Numbered from the stretch's first letter, positions 1 through 11,182 are shown. The stretch is 64,000 nucleotides of DNA from Liopterus haemorrhoidalis (GCA_963971575.1 OZ020618.1:45522509-45586508), one strand, 5' to 3'. The notes: generated by a model from the sequence alone, not told the origin. Numbers and translations are program-made.

Positions 1-67
1 AATATTTTTAACAGCTTCTATATTTGATTAACTTTCTTACACAACTGGAAAACATCTATAACTGATT

Positions 68-1196
68 TTGGTGGCACCTTGACTTACAAACTTAATTTGT
101 TTCTGACCACGGTTCGTATGTTAAAAAGTATGTTTTTAGAAACTCAATTTTCCATTATATCTTGTGGAAAATTAATTAATCCGTTCCCAGATTAAAAAAT
201 CATAAAATCCAAAAAAAATTTAAAAAAAACTATTCTCAACTAAATGAAGAAAATGCTAAGAAATGGAGAAGGAGTGAGGAGGAGCATTTTTCACTAATAT
301 ACAATTTGTATATCATTGCATATTAATTTTTATTTATGAAATTGTCTGTTTTAAATGATTAGTATGAAATTCATCTTCCATTAAATTGTAAAAAAAGAAC
401 AACTTTCTTGTGGCTGGTTTTGTAGTTCAGTAGTTTACGATTTGTTGCTTGTAGTAGTAGCCTTTTAGTAGCCTGTTTCTAGTACTAGGGAAAAAAAGTA
501 AAAAAATCAGCTGTGGCCACCACAGGACCGACCGCCATTATAAAGTACTTATATAAAATACATTCTAGCAGCAGAGTAGAAATAACTTAGCCTAATATTT
601 TCTAACAGAGATATTATTCATCATGACCATGGAAATGTTACATATACATAAGTATGAAAAAATTGAGAAAATTATTTGGAATTTTTCGTTTTATCAAAAA
701 ACGTCTCAAATAAAAGTTATTAATTTTGTGAAATATTCACAAAAATCTTAAAATCGACACGAGTAAACTCCCATTTTTAGTCAACCGATTTTTACCAAAA
801 GTTGATCAACTTGTGCTATTGATATCAGAAGCTGAAATATGAAGTTTCATAAAAATCCTTTCAGCCGAATTTGCTCTGCACGTGTACATAGACAGACGGA
901 TGGACAGACAGACGGACGGACAGACGGACGGACAGATAGACGGACAGACGGACAAACAGACTGACAGACATCATGCTAAAAATAGTCAAAACGTTATGTA
1001 GGGACCTCAATTCGTGGAGATCCATCGAAATCTCGAAATGTCAAAATCGGTATGATCACAATACCTCCCTTATATATGTTGGCGGGTGGTAAAAAGTATA
1101 TTATAAACGTTAAGTCATTTGAAAAGAAAAACAGCACCGTTCGTATCTACAGGATATGAAAATAGTTTGTACCTCGAAAAGTCGAGGTACCACTGT
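68..1196. mobile_element. pogo/Tigger-like non-autonomous element, interrupted by repeat A
   Basis: The left end reads GTGGCACCTTGACTTACAAA and the right end, reversed, reads CAGTGGTACCTCGACTTTTC followed by a TA. The shared GTGGYACCTYGACTT core resembles pogo/Tigger termini. Subterminal text such as 'ggttcgtatgttaaaaag' and 'attaatccgttcccag' (about 110-200) is also typical of those elements. Removing the repeat A copy at 507-1090 leaves about 545 bp with no coding capacity. The left boundary is degraded and its TA is not preserved. Family assignment is inference from terminal resemblance. Confidence 0.5.
507..1090 (-). repeat. Dispersed repeat A, copy 1
   Basis: This is one of at least seven copies in the window. 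In this orientation it starts TCAGCTGTGGCCACCACAGG and ends TGTTGGCGGTCGGT (here degraded to GGCGGGTGGT) followed by A residues. The two ends share ACCGACCGCCA in inverted orientation. The interior holds a GACAGACGG microsatellite (about 892-965). No open frame of note; non-autonomous. Confidence 0.85.
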
Positions 1197-1937
1197 ATTA
1201 GCAAATTTACTGAGCCATAACTAGTATTCGGTTATACCCTCCTCCCATTTTCAGTACGCAACTCATATTCTAACAAACAGGCGCAATTTGGCGGGTTTGC
1301 CTCGGGCGCCAAAAGAGCTAGCGCCGGCTCTTGTCAGCATATATAGAGAATATTTATAAAAGTAAATTTATTTCGGTATCGAATATTAATTGTGGGTTCA
1401 CGCTGTCATTCATGTATCTGAAACATCAAGCTGAACACGTGACAATAATATTGGAGGTAAAGAGACAGTACTTTTTTGTCCAATTCGCCTAGGCGTTATG
1501 AGTCTATTATTTTCAATATTATTTGTAAAATATGAAGACTATTTTGTTTTTTTTTTTAAATAAAGTGGCTTATCCCAATAAATTTATTACATTAAGCTAA
1601 CCCCAAATGTATAAAAAGATTGGCAAACAGATCTGATGATGCAGTGCGCCAGATGGAAGTACTTTTAAACAAAATATTGGAAATTGTTGAATCGAATAAC
1701 TCCAAACATTAAATCTTTCATTCCATTTTATATTTTTATTTTAAAGTTGATGTGATGTAACTACGGATAAATTTCGAGTTCAAGGTTTATTAAAAATTGC
1801 ATTAAATCTTCTACCATCAAGGTTGCTTGTTCTTCGCACCATCTCTACAGAATATCGTCTGTTCATGGCCTCATTCATTTCATTTTTTGTCTCCTTTAAC
1901 GCTTTAAAGACAGAATTAAGTCAATTTCTAAATACAT
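1197..1937. other. No gene recognised; possible hAT-like remnant
   Basis: AT-rich DNA without a supportable coding region. A GC-rich patch near 1282-1338, including GCGCCGGCTCTTG, resembles the terminal text of some hAT-type elements, but no second end or duplication was found. Confidence 0.3.
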
Positions 1938-2963
1938 TTTTATGGATAAAAAATTTATGTGAAGCGTGAATTTTCACACATTTCAGGGTTTTGCAGGTAT
2001 TTAGTAAGTGAATGATGATTATTTGGGATGCCAAAACAAATTTTATGTCAAAATTTTTTTTTATGAATTTTAATTCGAATGCCTATTACCATTATTTAAG
2101 TTTCTAAAGATGTGTAGTATTTTTTTATATATCAAGGTTCATTAAGATTTTGAAAATTGCGCCTACGGCTTCCATTGGTTGTTTTTAGTCATAGCTCCTC
2201 CCCTTTGATTTCGTGTACATTCAAATATAGAATTAAATTATAATTTCAACAATTTCCACTGGTTATTAAATTTACGCTTTTAAAAATTAAATGCAACAAT
2301 TGCCAAAATATAACTAGAATTTTGAAAAAATAATTTAAATAATATCCTTTCGTAGGATACGAACTCATTTTCTTGGGCAGAATGCCAGTATCTTAGCCAC
2401 TGCACCAAGATACACGTTGCTATTTAGCGTGTTATATAACTATAACTTTTCAACATTATTAGCAAAAACACAAAAAATGCTTTTTTTTCCAAAAACATAA
2501 TCTGATCAAAAATTCCTGTTGTACTATTCCGGTTCACACCAATGTACATTACTTTTAGATTTTTTTCAGATTTTTAAACCATCTGGGCTACAGAGTGTGG
2601 GACAAAATTTTTTTTGCACAATTTTGGCAAAAATGCTTCAAAATAATTTATTTTGCAAAAATAAAAATTTGATCGTTAATCCACATACCAAGAGCTTTCA
2701 TTTGACACCCTACTCAGAATTTAAAAAAAATATATTTTTTTTTTCGATGAACACATATTTGTTTATATTTTTAGGGGGATATGTTTTTTAGATGTTTTAG
2801 TATTTTTCCTATGTGCGGGTCAAAGAGTTGTATATGCATGCCAAATTTCAACTCTCTACGTTTAGCCGTTTGGCTACAATTTTTACCGAACAGACAGACA
2901 GACAGACAGACGACAAAATGACGGTATAAGGGTTTTTTGGTCATACCTACAAAACCCTAAAAA
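1938..2963 (+). repeat. Dispersed repeat H, copy 1 (about 1 kb)
   Basis: It is collinear with 31897-32978, starting at 'ataaaaaatttatgtgaag' and ending at 'cctacaaaaccctaaaaa'. AGGGTTTTGCAGGTAT near the left and ATACCTACAAAACCCT at the right form an inverted pair, suggesting a TIR-type element. A GACA microsatellite lies at 2889-2912. The short frames inside (e.g. 2519-2791) are not conserved as protein between copies. Confidence 0.75.
2343..2425 (-). other. tRNA-like segment inside repeat H
   Basis: On the minus strand, TGGTGCAGTGG (A-box-like) is followed about 30 bases later by GAGTTCGTATCC (B-box-like). The second copy of repeat H keeps a better B box (GAGTTCGAATCC, near 32330) but a poor A box. 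It could be a SINE-derived pol III promoter. It does not fold as a full tRNA by eye, so it is not called as a tRNA gene. Confidence 0.35.
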
Positions 2964-3879
2964 TTAGAGTATTTATTATTATAAGTTAAACAAAATGATT
3001 TTCAGGAATATGCAAATAACTTGGAAACTAAACAAACAAAAATTCCGCATTAAAGCAATACATCTTGTATTATGTTTATTACCAAAAAAACAATAAGAAC
3101 TTCAGAAATAATTTTTAGATATGTGGTTAACAAGAGTAACCAGTTGCCATGAAAAAAAATCCTTCCATCTATTAAGTCAGATCTTTCAGTAGCCTGTATA
3201 TTGGGAATGGCCAAGACGTCTATCGTGGTCGACCGATCGACTGCGAGACCTATAAAGTCGCCAGCAAAGCTATTAAGAATTCGAAAATTTTAAAATTCTG
3301 ATATGAAAATATTTCTATAGCTATGAAAATAAATGAATTTCTATGTGCACACACAGTGAGATTTGAAGAAGAAATAGTAAACATTAAATGTAATGTCTTT
3401 CTTAAATCAATGATTTCCGATTTATACTTCTGGAAATTAATATGCAAAGATAAATATCCAAATATTTGGAAAGATTCATATTTTAGTAGACTTTTTGGAT
3501 CAACATACTTGTAGGCATTTTACTTTATAAACAACTAACGGATCTACATTTAGAATTTTCTATGAGAATTGCTACAAATTCGTACGAGCCAATTTTTAAT
3601 AAACTTGCCACAGTTATGCAATGTTTCGTCAAATAGTTCGTCTTTTTGAAATTTTTTGTTTGTATTACATTTTGTTAAAAAAATTTACAATGAAATTATG
3701 AATTATTGATTTTTTAGTGCCTTGTTTTTGGTTATTAAATAAAAACTATGCAGCAACTCATCTCGATTGGAGTTCGCAAAGATTTGCGGAAACCAGGTTA
3801 ATATTTTTTATTTAATTTAACAAACGGGAATATTTACTTTTACAAAATTATTTAAACAACATCTTCTTTTTCTGTTGCC
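2964..3879. other. No gene recognised
   Basis: AT-rich sequence. Two overlapping short frames near 3250-3514 run on opposite strands and resemble nothing known to me. Confidence 0.4.
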
Positions 3880-4470
3880 CTATCTGCCTACCGACTGTTG
3901 AAGCTAATATAGTTTTAGTGACGGCAGCACGAAATTGTTGAAGACTTTCCATAGCACTGTCATAAAATTTTGAGTCATAAAGTCCTTCTACCTGGCCCTC
4001 GACCAGCTTAATATTTATTTGGGTTCCTATGTAATAATGTGTCCCAGGTATTTCAGCTTCCCAATCACAACATTTTAAACTTCACCATCCTTTTGCTCCC
4101 TGGCTTGTGACTTTGTCGACCCAAGTAATTCTTAGTATTCTACTACAAGACCAAATATCAAAAGACTTTTTCTGGATGTACCCTCAATGAGGATCCATAC
4201 TTCCATTTCGTATAGTAAGACAGGGAATATGTATGCCTTGAGATTGTGGACCTTAATGTTCAGGCTCTAGTTATGGCTGCAGTGTACTGGCCTTATTTTT
4301 TGAAAAGCATCGCGTGTTCTTGTTATTCTATATTCTGTGGAGTGATCCCAGTCCTCTTTCATCACTATGTCAAGATACAAGAAATTCAGTACTCTGTGTA
4401 GGACAACGTTGTTCCTTGTTAACCCTGTGTTAGATGGATTGGCGCCTTTGCTGATTATCTTCTGTTTGAT
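3880..4470 (-). pseudogene. LINE reverse-transcriptase C-terminal region, decayed
   Basis: Read on the minus strand with frameshifts, this gives blocks typical of the region after the RT domain of arthropod non-LTR retrotransposons: ISKGANPSN, LDIVMKEDWDHSTE, RITRTRDAF, then KAYIFPVLLYEMEVWIL and, after a +1 shift, FDIWSCSRILRITWVDKVT. The order and the YxxPVLLYxxExW and RILRIxWVDxVT signatures support the call. No catalytic YADD block is present, so only the 3' part survives. Stops and shifts exclude function. The clade (RTE-like or other) cannot be fixed from this piece. Confidence 0.7.
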
Positions 4471-4750
4471 TTTAGCACGTAAACTTAATTTTAGTTAACA
4501 ATAAGAACTTTGTATTAAAACACGTTTGACGTTGAAAAATTTCAAGAAATCGCCAGTGCATTTAGATAACTTCCTTAATTTACGATTGCTCTCATAATAA
4601 TAATTTTTATTGACAAAAATTACACGTACAGAGCATGTTTTTAGTCAGTCAGGTACAATATATAAATAGTAACTTAAATTAAAATTGCTTAAATTGTAAA
4701 CTACTGAAATTGCAAGTAATGTAAAATATTATAAAATAAGAATAAAATAG

Positions 4751-5030
4751 TCTGTCAGTGATTCGAACCATTTATTGTTTGAATGCCCAATTCATTTTCG
4801 TAATCGTAACTTATTCATACAAAATTTAGTTGTCAAAAAAATATCCTTACCTACCAATATTCAAACGCTTCTTGCTACTAATTCTCTAGACATTTATGAA
4901 AGTATTTATAACTATATTAAAGCAGAAAATATCAAATTATAAATGTAATTTTAAAAATATTGTAATCTCTGTATTTAAACATGGCTAATAGCCAAAGCAG
5001 CTAAAGCCAACAAATAAAAGGAAAAAAAAA
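4751..5030 (+). pseudogene. 5'-truncated LINE 3' end nested in a LINE, with 13-bp target duplication
   Basis: AAGAATAAAATAG occurs at both 4738-4750 and 5031-5043, flanking this insert. Its frame from 4760 to the stop at 4940-4942 reads NHLLFECPIHFRNRN and ends YNYIKAENIKL. The HLLFECP...R block is the Zn-knuckle-like segment after RNase H or RT in I/Jockey/R1-type LINEs. A short 3' UTR and an A-rich tail follow. This is a classic target-primed insertion that is severely 5' truncated. Confidence 0.75.
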
Positions 5031-5082
5031 AAGAATAAAATAGAAAAAAATACAAAAAATAAAAAATACAAAATACTTGGAG

Positions 5083-5815
5083 TCAACAGTTCCAATTCAC
5101 ACTATTTATATTAAAATTAAAAAATTCTTCAATTGAATAAAACGGATTAGATTCCAAGAAATCCTTGACTTTAGCCTGAAATTTATTTAATCTGAGAGAT
5201 TTAACATTATCGGGCAAAACATTTAAAAATTTAATTGTAAAGAAGTTACAATTTCTAGTTTTCAACAATCTTGTAAAACCTAAATAGAAATTAGTTTTAT
5301 TACGAGTGTCATACGTACGTACTTGTTCCACAATTTTATAATGCTCCTTATTTTTGTGTTCGAAAACTAAACACTGGTAAATATAAAGAGATGGCAAAAT
5401 TATAATTTTTAAATCTCTGAAAGCGTAAGCATGCTTTCAGAGATGTAAAATCGGTTCTGTAAGTTGTTCCAGAAATTATTCTAACTCGTCTTTGTAAAGC
5501 AAAGATTCGTTTTGCAGAAGCACTTTGTCCCCAGGCAAACAGGGCGTAAGAGATGTGAGATTGAAGAGCATAGTAGGACATTTTTAAAACATTGACAGAT
5601 ACACAGTCAACGAGGTTTCGAATTAAATATATAGTTCTACATAGCTTTGTTGCTAGATTTTGAACATGATGGTTCCAGGTCAACGTGGGGTCTATATGAA
5701 CGCCTAGAAAATTTACTGATCCTGGATTAGGAAACTCCTTAGGAGAATCCTTTAAAAAAATTAATAATGTATTTGTGTTATCAATATTCAAGCAGTTTGT
5801 TTGATGAAAACCAGA
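5083..5815 (-). pseudogene. LINE RT C-terminal region (Jockey/CR1-like), two frames
   Basis: Two overlapping minus-strand frames (5348-5791 and 5083-5397) together cover the region after the RT active site. The first has VNFLGVHIDPTLTWNHHVQNL, YALQSHISYALFAWGQS and AKRIFALQRRVRIIS. The second has VRTYDTRNKTNFY and FFTIKFLNVLPDNVKSL. Both match the post-RT domain of Jockey/CR1-type LINEs, and a frameshift near 5390 separates them. The same family recurs at 49312-49797 (AKRIFALHRKVVRII). The YADD motif is missing because of 5' truncation. Confidence 0.75.
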
Positions 5816-7263
5816 TATGTGAATTATGAATTAACTTCATTTTTTAAAAAAAGTTCGTTTTGAGATTTTGATCTGATCAATCGTGACTGCCATTCATCCG
5901 TTAGGTTACTTCCAACGCATAAAAGTTTGACTCTACTGTATATTCGCGAGTAAAATTGCCAAAACAGCGCCACTATCGCCTTCTGTAATATGCCTTAACT
6001 TGAATCACCAATGAATACTATTTAAGTCTTCTGATCTTTGTTCGATATCTGCATAGATTGCTAGGTTCTTTTGTGAAAGGATGTTAAATTTTATTTAATG
6101 TTCTATACTTTTTCACCTTCATCATGACCTTGTCTAGGATTGTATAGTTGTATACGCGTACAATAATATGCATACTGCGAAGTTTTACGCACACTTATGA
6201 TTTCTGCCAAAAGAAGTATTGTTGTAATTAGTGTATTTATAATTTTCAAAACTGTCTAGTAAGAAAAGCGAAATTACGTTTTTCGTCATCCTAACGATAG
6301 ATGTCATTAAGCCTAACGTCATAAATCTTGCACGTTGTGACGAATACGCTGCATTGCAGCTTCTAATACAGGCATTTATACAGCTGTTCCGGATTCAGGA
6401 CAGATTGTGACAAATTCCTCTGTCAAACTTCAAGAGTATGCCTTCATTAATTTTAAGCAAAAGAAGTTATATCAACATAACTCCAATTCAAAAAAGTTAC
6501 AGAGGCTTATCGAAAGAAAAATGTAAAACATTTACTGAAATTCTGTATCTCTGTCATGTTTTAAGAAGTAAGAGTTGGAAACAACTACTGAAGAATTATT
6601 TCCCGTTAGAATATTAACTTTGAGCACACATGAATAGACTTGTCTATGCTGAGAAGATTAATAATCGAGACAAATTGCTTCAGAGAATATTTAATGCAGT
6701 ATGTGAAATTTATCTTAATCATCAAATTTTAGAGAATGCGATAAACAACCTTCTTTGACCATCAAAAATTTTGTATTCAAGTCGTGGGTCGCTTTGTACG
6801 ATTATTATGATTTATTTACTTAATACTCTGCTATTATTTAAATTCCTCAAATAATAAAACGTTATGTATGAAATGTCTTGCATTTTTCTTTCAATAAGTC
6901 ATAATTCGGTAACATTTTCGAATCGGACTTAGGTTGATATATTTTTTGCTTTAAATTAATGAACCCTTTTAGTTTTCCTGGTTCTTTTGAGTTCTGAGAC
7001 TGTTGGGCTAGTGATTTAAGTTTTACCAGCCCTTTTTTACAACTTGACTTAGGGTAGGATGGTGCACGTTTCGGAAATTCAAATGTGCCTCCCAATTTGC
7101 TTTGCTAATTTAGTTGTTTGCATATTAGCAATTGTATATATTCCTAGTTTTGACAAATTTGTAAGAATTTATGGGTTGATCAATGAAAATATTCGAAGAA
7201 ATTATTTAAACACAAATATAAATGTATAATACATATTGTAAAATAAAAACATGGAAAGAAATC
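5816..7263. other. No gene recognised
   Basis: AT-rich DNA. A minus-strand frame at 6862-7095 is lysine-rich (CKKGLVKLKSLAQQSQNSKE) and begins only at a TTG. I cannot relate it to a family and do not call it a gene. Confidence 0.4.
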
Positions 7264-7545
7264 TAAAAACTTTACAGTAAAGAGAGGTTTAAGACAGGGA
7301 GACCCTATGTCATCGCTACTTTTCAATCTTGTTCTGGAATGGGCAATGAGACGGAACAATATTTACACCAAAGGAACCATCTATCTTCAAAAGCATCAGT
7401 GTTTAGCTTATGTGGACAATATAGCTATCATGACCAGAACAAGAAATGAATTAGAAAGAGCCTTTAAATGTTTAGAGGAAGCCGCAGGTGAGGTAGGGCT
7501 ACCAATAAATGAGGCCTAACGAAAACTAAGTATATGTTGGTGAGA
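7264..7545 (+). pseudogene. LINE reverse transcriptase fragment with mutated active site
   Basis: The frame reads TVKRGLRQGDPMSSLLFNLVLEW, then CLAYVDNIAIMTRTRNELERAF and GEVGLPINEA before a stop at 7517. RQGDPMSSLLFN is RT block 4 or so, and AYVDNIAI occupies the place of the catalytic YADD box, so the second aspartate is replaced by asparagine. The LAYADDIDI..RT..EL..AF..LE pattern is common in RTE-like arthropod LINEs. It is short and dead. Confidence 0.75.
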
Positions 7546-7665
7546 GGAGGACAATAATAGACAAGAAGATGTTATATAATCTCAATTAATGTACTGACAT
7601 TTATATGACCAGCTTGCCCCTGTTTGTATATACAATAGCGGTTGGTGGGTAAAATATTGGTGTCT

Positions 7666-8334
7666 TTTTTTTTTTATCCCGGGGAAATCTTTTATAGACA
7701 CCATATTCAGGTAGTGTCGGACTCTCCACAAGGTGGTATACCGACTAAAAGCCCTGCTTGCCTCAACCCTGCCACGGAACTGTCGTAGTTGACTATTCTT
7801 CATGGCAGGTTGGCTAGATTTTCTTGCCTTCTCTCTTGGGTCTTCCTGTACTTCCTCCTGTTCTTCCTGTGTTTTTCTTCCGGTATGTTCCCAACTGAGC
7901 ACAAGGTCTGTCGAGTCCCCCCCGCCAAAACTCCTTTAGGGCCTGCTAACTTCAGGTGTCCAGCTGTAGGCGTCCGTCTCGTGTTTTCGGACTTTAATCT
8001 GTTTACCAGATTATCCGGTCCGAATACAAAGCGTACCCGTCAAGGACTCGCGTGGTTTTACGCACGGATCCCCGAGGCTTCGCTAGGTGACTAAATGGCG
8101 TACCCACACTCTCCGCATGCAGGTGTCTATAACCCGATCTTTGAGCTGCCATGGCCCTCCGCAGGCAGCCCCGCGGGTGAAACGGCGGCTTGAAACTCTG
8201 ACCTGTGTCTCAGCTCCTGTTTCTTCCTACTCTGCATCTGTCTGACCAGGAACATGTTCTTTCTTCTTGAGTCTGGACTCCCAGGTCTGAAAGGCCAGTT
8301 TCCGCTGCCATCTCCCCTCAAAAAAAAAATATAT
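7666..8334 (-). mobile_element. GC-rich retroposon with 12-bp target duplication
   Basis: ATATTGGTGTCT occurs at 7654-7665 and again at 8335-8346, flanking a 669-bp insert much richer in GC than its surroundings. On the minus strand it ends CCCCGGGATAAAAAAAAA, a poly-A tail abutting the duplication; the opposite end also starts beside an A/T run. A minus-strand frame (7902 toward 7669) is rich in E, Q, R and K and ends LWRVRHYLNMVSIKDFPGI. No RT, endonuclease or tRNA-like head is visible. It may be a deleted LINE (5' plus 3' ends) or a SINE-like passenger. Confidence 0.65.
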
Positions 8335-8346
8335 ATATTGGTGTCT

Positions 8347-8797
8347 AGCCTAAGGCCCGCGTGCCGAATCTGGCCCAACAATAAATTTCAAACGGCTCGC
8401 ATGAAATTTCTGCCCCTTGTTTTTTGGAATCACCCTGCCCCCGTCCGGGAGTTTCTCTACTCTCCCTGTTTTTAACTGATTTTCAGAATTTCTTCCCCAC
8501 GTTCTCAAATGATTTTCAGAATTTCTCCCACTCATCCTCTGTCATTTTTAAATATCTGGCCCCCAATCTAACTCAATCTGGCCCCTGAAACATATTTAGA
8601 ATTGATATACACAATATATCAAGTGAGAGCTAACACGATTTTTCTCAAAAACGCGATGTGTATGTTGGTAAAATAATTTGATGACCTAAGTTGACTATAA
8701 TAAAAATAATTAAAAATAAAAATAATTAAAAATATTTCCCTTTCAAATTATACTTCCAAGTACGACATGAAAATTAATTATCGGTAGTTAAAAAAAT
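8347..8797. other. No gene recognised
   Basis: Continues the target of the retroposon. It contains a short direct duplication (TGATTTTCAGAATTTCT at about 8478 and 8510) and repeated 'atctggccc' words, which resemble hAT-type terminal text but without definable ends. Confidence 0.3.
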
Positions 8798-8978
8798 CAG
8801 CTTGGCCACCACAGGACCGACCGCCATCATAAAGTACTTGTATAAAATACATTCTAGCAGCAGAGTAGAAATAACTTGGTCTAATATTTTCTAACAGAGA
8901 TATTATTTATCATGACGTTACATAAAGGTATGAAAAAATTGAGACTTTGAGACAATTATTTGTAAAATTTTCGTTTTA
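8798..8978 (-). repeat. Repeat A, copy 2a (truncated, head-to-head)
   Basis: Starts TCAGCTTGGCCACCACAGGA and is collinear with copy 1 for about 180 bp. It then joins directly, without a spacer, to an oppositely oriented copy at 8979. Confidence 0.8.
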
Positions 8979-9528
8979 TCCGCCAACATATATAAGGGAG
9001 GTATTGTGATCATACCGATTTTGACATTTCGAGATTTCGATGGATCTCCACGAATTGAGGTCCCTACATAACGTTTTGACTATTTTTAGCATGATGTCTG
9101 TCTGTTTATCCGTCTGCCTGTCCGTCCGTTTGTCTGTGTACACGTGCAAAGCAAATTCGGCTAAAAGGATTTTTATGAAACTTCATATTTAAGCTTTTGA
9201 CAACAATGGCACGAGTTGATCAACTTTTGGTAAAAATCGGTTGACTAAAAATGGGAGTTTACTCGTGTATATTTTAAGATTTTTGCGAATATTTAGCAAC
9301 AAAAAAATATTTCGAGACATTTTTTGATAAAACGAAAAAAAATTTTAAAAAAATTCGAAATTTTTTCTATATATTTTTTCATACTTATATGTAACGTTTC
9401 CATGGTTATGATAAATAATATCTGTAATATCTGAAAATATTAGGCCAAGTTATTTCTAATCTGCTGCTAGAATGTTTTTTATACAAGTACTTTGTGATGA
9501 CGGTCGGTCCTGTGGTGGCCGCAGCTGA
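8979..9528 (+). repeat. Repeat A, copy 2b
   Basis: Lacks the first few bases (starts CCGCCAACATATATAAGG) and ends GTGGTGGCCGCAGCTGA. Includes the TCTG/TCCG microsatellite near 9105-9136. Together with copy 2a it forms an imperfect inverted composite. Confidence 0.85.
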
Positions 9529-10453
9529 TTTTTATTACTTGCGTAGACAAATACATAAATAGAAATCGCATGTGGCAACACTGTGTATTGGGACACTACG
9601 AGAAGTGTCCACCTAAGGAGCATTGTTTTCTAGATCTAAATTTTTAACACTTAAATGAAAAAATTTTGAATTAGAAATAATAATAAATATATGCAGATAT
9701 ATTTAGTTAATTTATTGCAATTTTAAAGTATAAATAAGATTTAAATTTTTTTTTTTTTTATTAAAAATTACCTCTGGTCTATAGTTGACTAATTTAAGAG
9801 CTATGAATGCAGCTTAAGTATCATATCTACTGCAGTCGTCTACCTGTAATTTATTTGGTAATACTTGGTTTTGAGTACAGTTCATGGATATTTTTATTCA
9901 ATTTCTCCATTTACCAGGTGATGGGACCAAATCATATTGGTAAAACATAAAATAGTTTTTTTTTTCACTTTTTGTCGCACTATTCACAAATTTGAAAGAT
10001 TAATATATCGTGTGTCACAGTCTATAATACGGTTTTATATAGGATTCGCCTGTCAAAAATGTTGCATTAATTCTCTTTAAGAGCTATTTTGCCACGCACC
10101 GGCTTTGCAGATAAATTTTTTTACCGCATTGAAGTAGACTCTAGTGAAAACTATTTTCGTCCTAAAAAATATAACAAATTAGTAACAAAATCACGTCAGC
10201 GAAATTATAGATTTTTGGTTGAACAATTAAAGTTTTCAAAACACAATTATAACGTTTTAAAACAATTTAATACATCTAGTTTTGAATAATATAAAAGTGA
10301 ATACTGTTGAAAATATATTTTAATGTATAAATTACTTTTCATGTGTACATGAAAGGTTTGCTAAAAAAAAAAATCGGGCAAGGCATTGTAAGTGACACAA
10401 TCCGCTACGTAGAATATGTCGGTGATGTGTTTTGACAGTGTCATTTGTGTGTA
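9529..10453. other. No gene recognised
   Basis: AT-rich. A 66-codon frame at 10089-10289 (PRTGFADKFFYRIEVDS...) starts at a TTG and has no recognisable family. Confidence 0.35.
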
Positions 10454-11182
10454 CGAGGGTTTCCTTTTATATTTCGAGATTTGAGATCAAGAACAATTAT
10501 TTATCAACAAAACTGGCTTTATTGTTTTTCAAAATATTCTCCATGAAGGTCAATACACTTTTGCATGTGTTTGAACCAATTTTCGAAGCACTTTTTCCAC
10601 TCCGATTGAGGCTTTTTCCACTGCAATTGTCAAATTATGTGGAATCCAACGGGGACAAATCTTTTTGACGGCCAAATGTACATGCAATAGTGAATGTATG
10701 CTGGTCCCACTAATACCCAAGGATACCTCAATCTCACGATAACTCTCATGACGATCTTGCAGTATCAGTTCACGCACAGCAAGAATGTTTTCCGGAACAA
10801 CAACCGATTTTGGACGACCTTCACGAAATTCGTCCTTAAGCGAACTACGGCCACGATTTAAGTCGGCAAACCATCGATACACAGTAGTCTTTGATGGTGC
10901 TTCATTGCCAAAAGTCGAATTAAGTTCATCGATGCACTGTTGTTGAGTTAATCCACGACGAAAGTTGTAAAAAATAATCGCTCGAAAATGTTTAGGATTT
11001 AATTCCATTTTTAGCCGAGATGAATTTTTTCAAGTTACTGTAAACAACACAAATAGTGCTCGTACGTCTCAACGTTCTGGGTATGTATACCGGCAAGAAT
11101 GTCAAACTTTACGCTAGAAGCGTCAATTGCCAGATGGCAGTACTAGTTTAGCGCAATCCCAAAATATAAGATGCAATCCTCG
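10454..11182 (-). mobile_element. Mariner family B, copy 1, internally deleted
   Basis: Flanked by TA (10452-10453 and 11183-11184). The ends CGAGGGTTTCCTTTTATATT and, reversed, CGAGGATTGCATCTTATATT are imperfect TIRs. At 729 bp it is far shorter than a 1.3-kb mariner because the catalytic region has been removed. Confidence 0.85.
10550..11008 (-). pseudogene. Mariner transposase N-terminal part fused to its C-terminal tail
   Basis: A 152-residue open frame starts at the ATG at 11008. It holds the mariner paired-type DNA-binding region: a first helix-turn-helix (HFRAIIFYNFRRGLTQQQCIDELN..., about 7-45) with YRWFADL, the linker FREGRPKS (about 61-68), and a second HTH ending RWIPHNLT (about 78-127). 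It then jumps to AVEKASIGVEKVLRKLVQTHAKVY, the C-terminal tail. The whole DDE domain (three aspartates) is missing. It could in principle still bind TIRs but cannot catalyse transposition. The same junction occurs at 54061-54519, so the deletion predates amplification. Confidence 0.85.

Larger units (their letters stand above)
4594..5815 (-). mobile_element. 5'-truncated LINE, 3' tail at left, split by a nested LINE
   Basis: Minus-strand LINE whose 3' end carries AATAAA-like text and an ATT-rich tail at about 4594-4612, matching the tails of other LINEs here (18225, 49780). It is interrupted at 4751-5030 by a second LINE flanked by a 13-bp duplication. Coding remnants lie at 5083-5815. Confidence 0.7.

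Noticed and set aside
507..1090. Repeat A as a Helitron
   Set aside because: One orientation begins TC after an A, but the other end is GGTCGGTAAAAA with no CTRR and no proper 3' hairpin.
6862..7095. A lysine-rich protein on the minus strand
   Set aside because: Starts at a TTG, lacks any known motif and lies in featureless AT-rich DNA.
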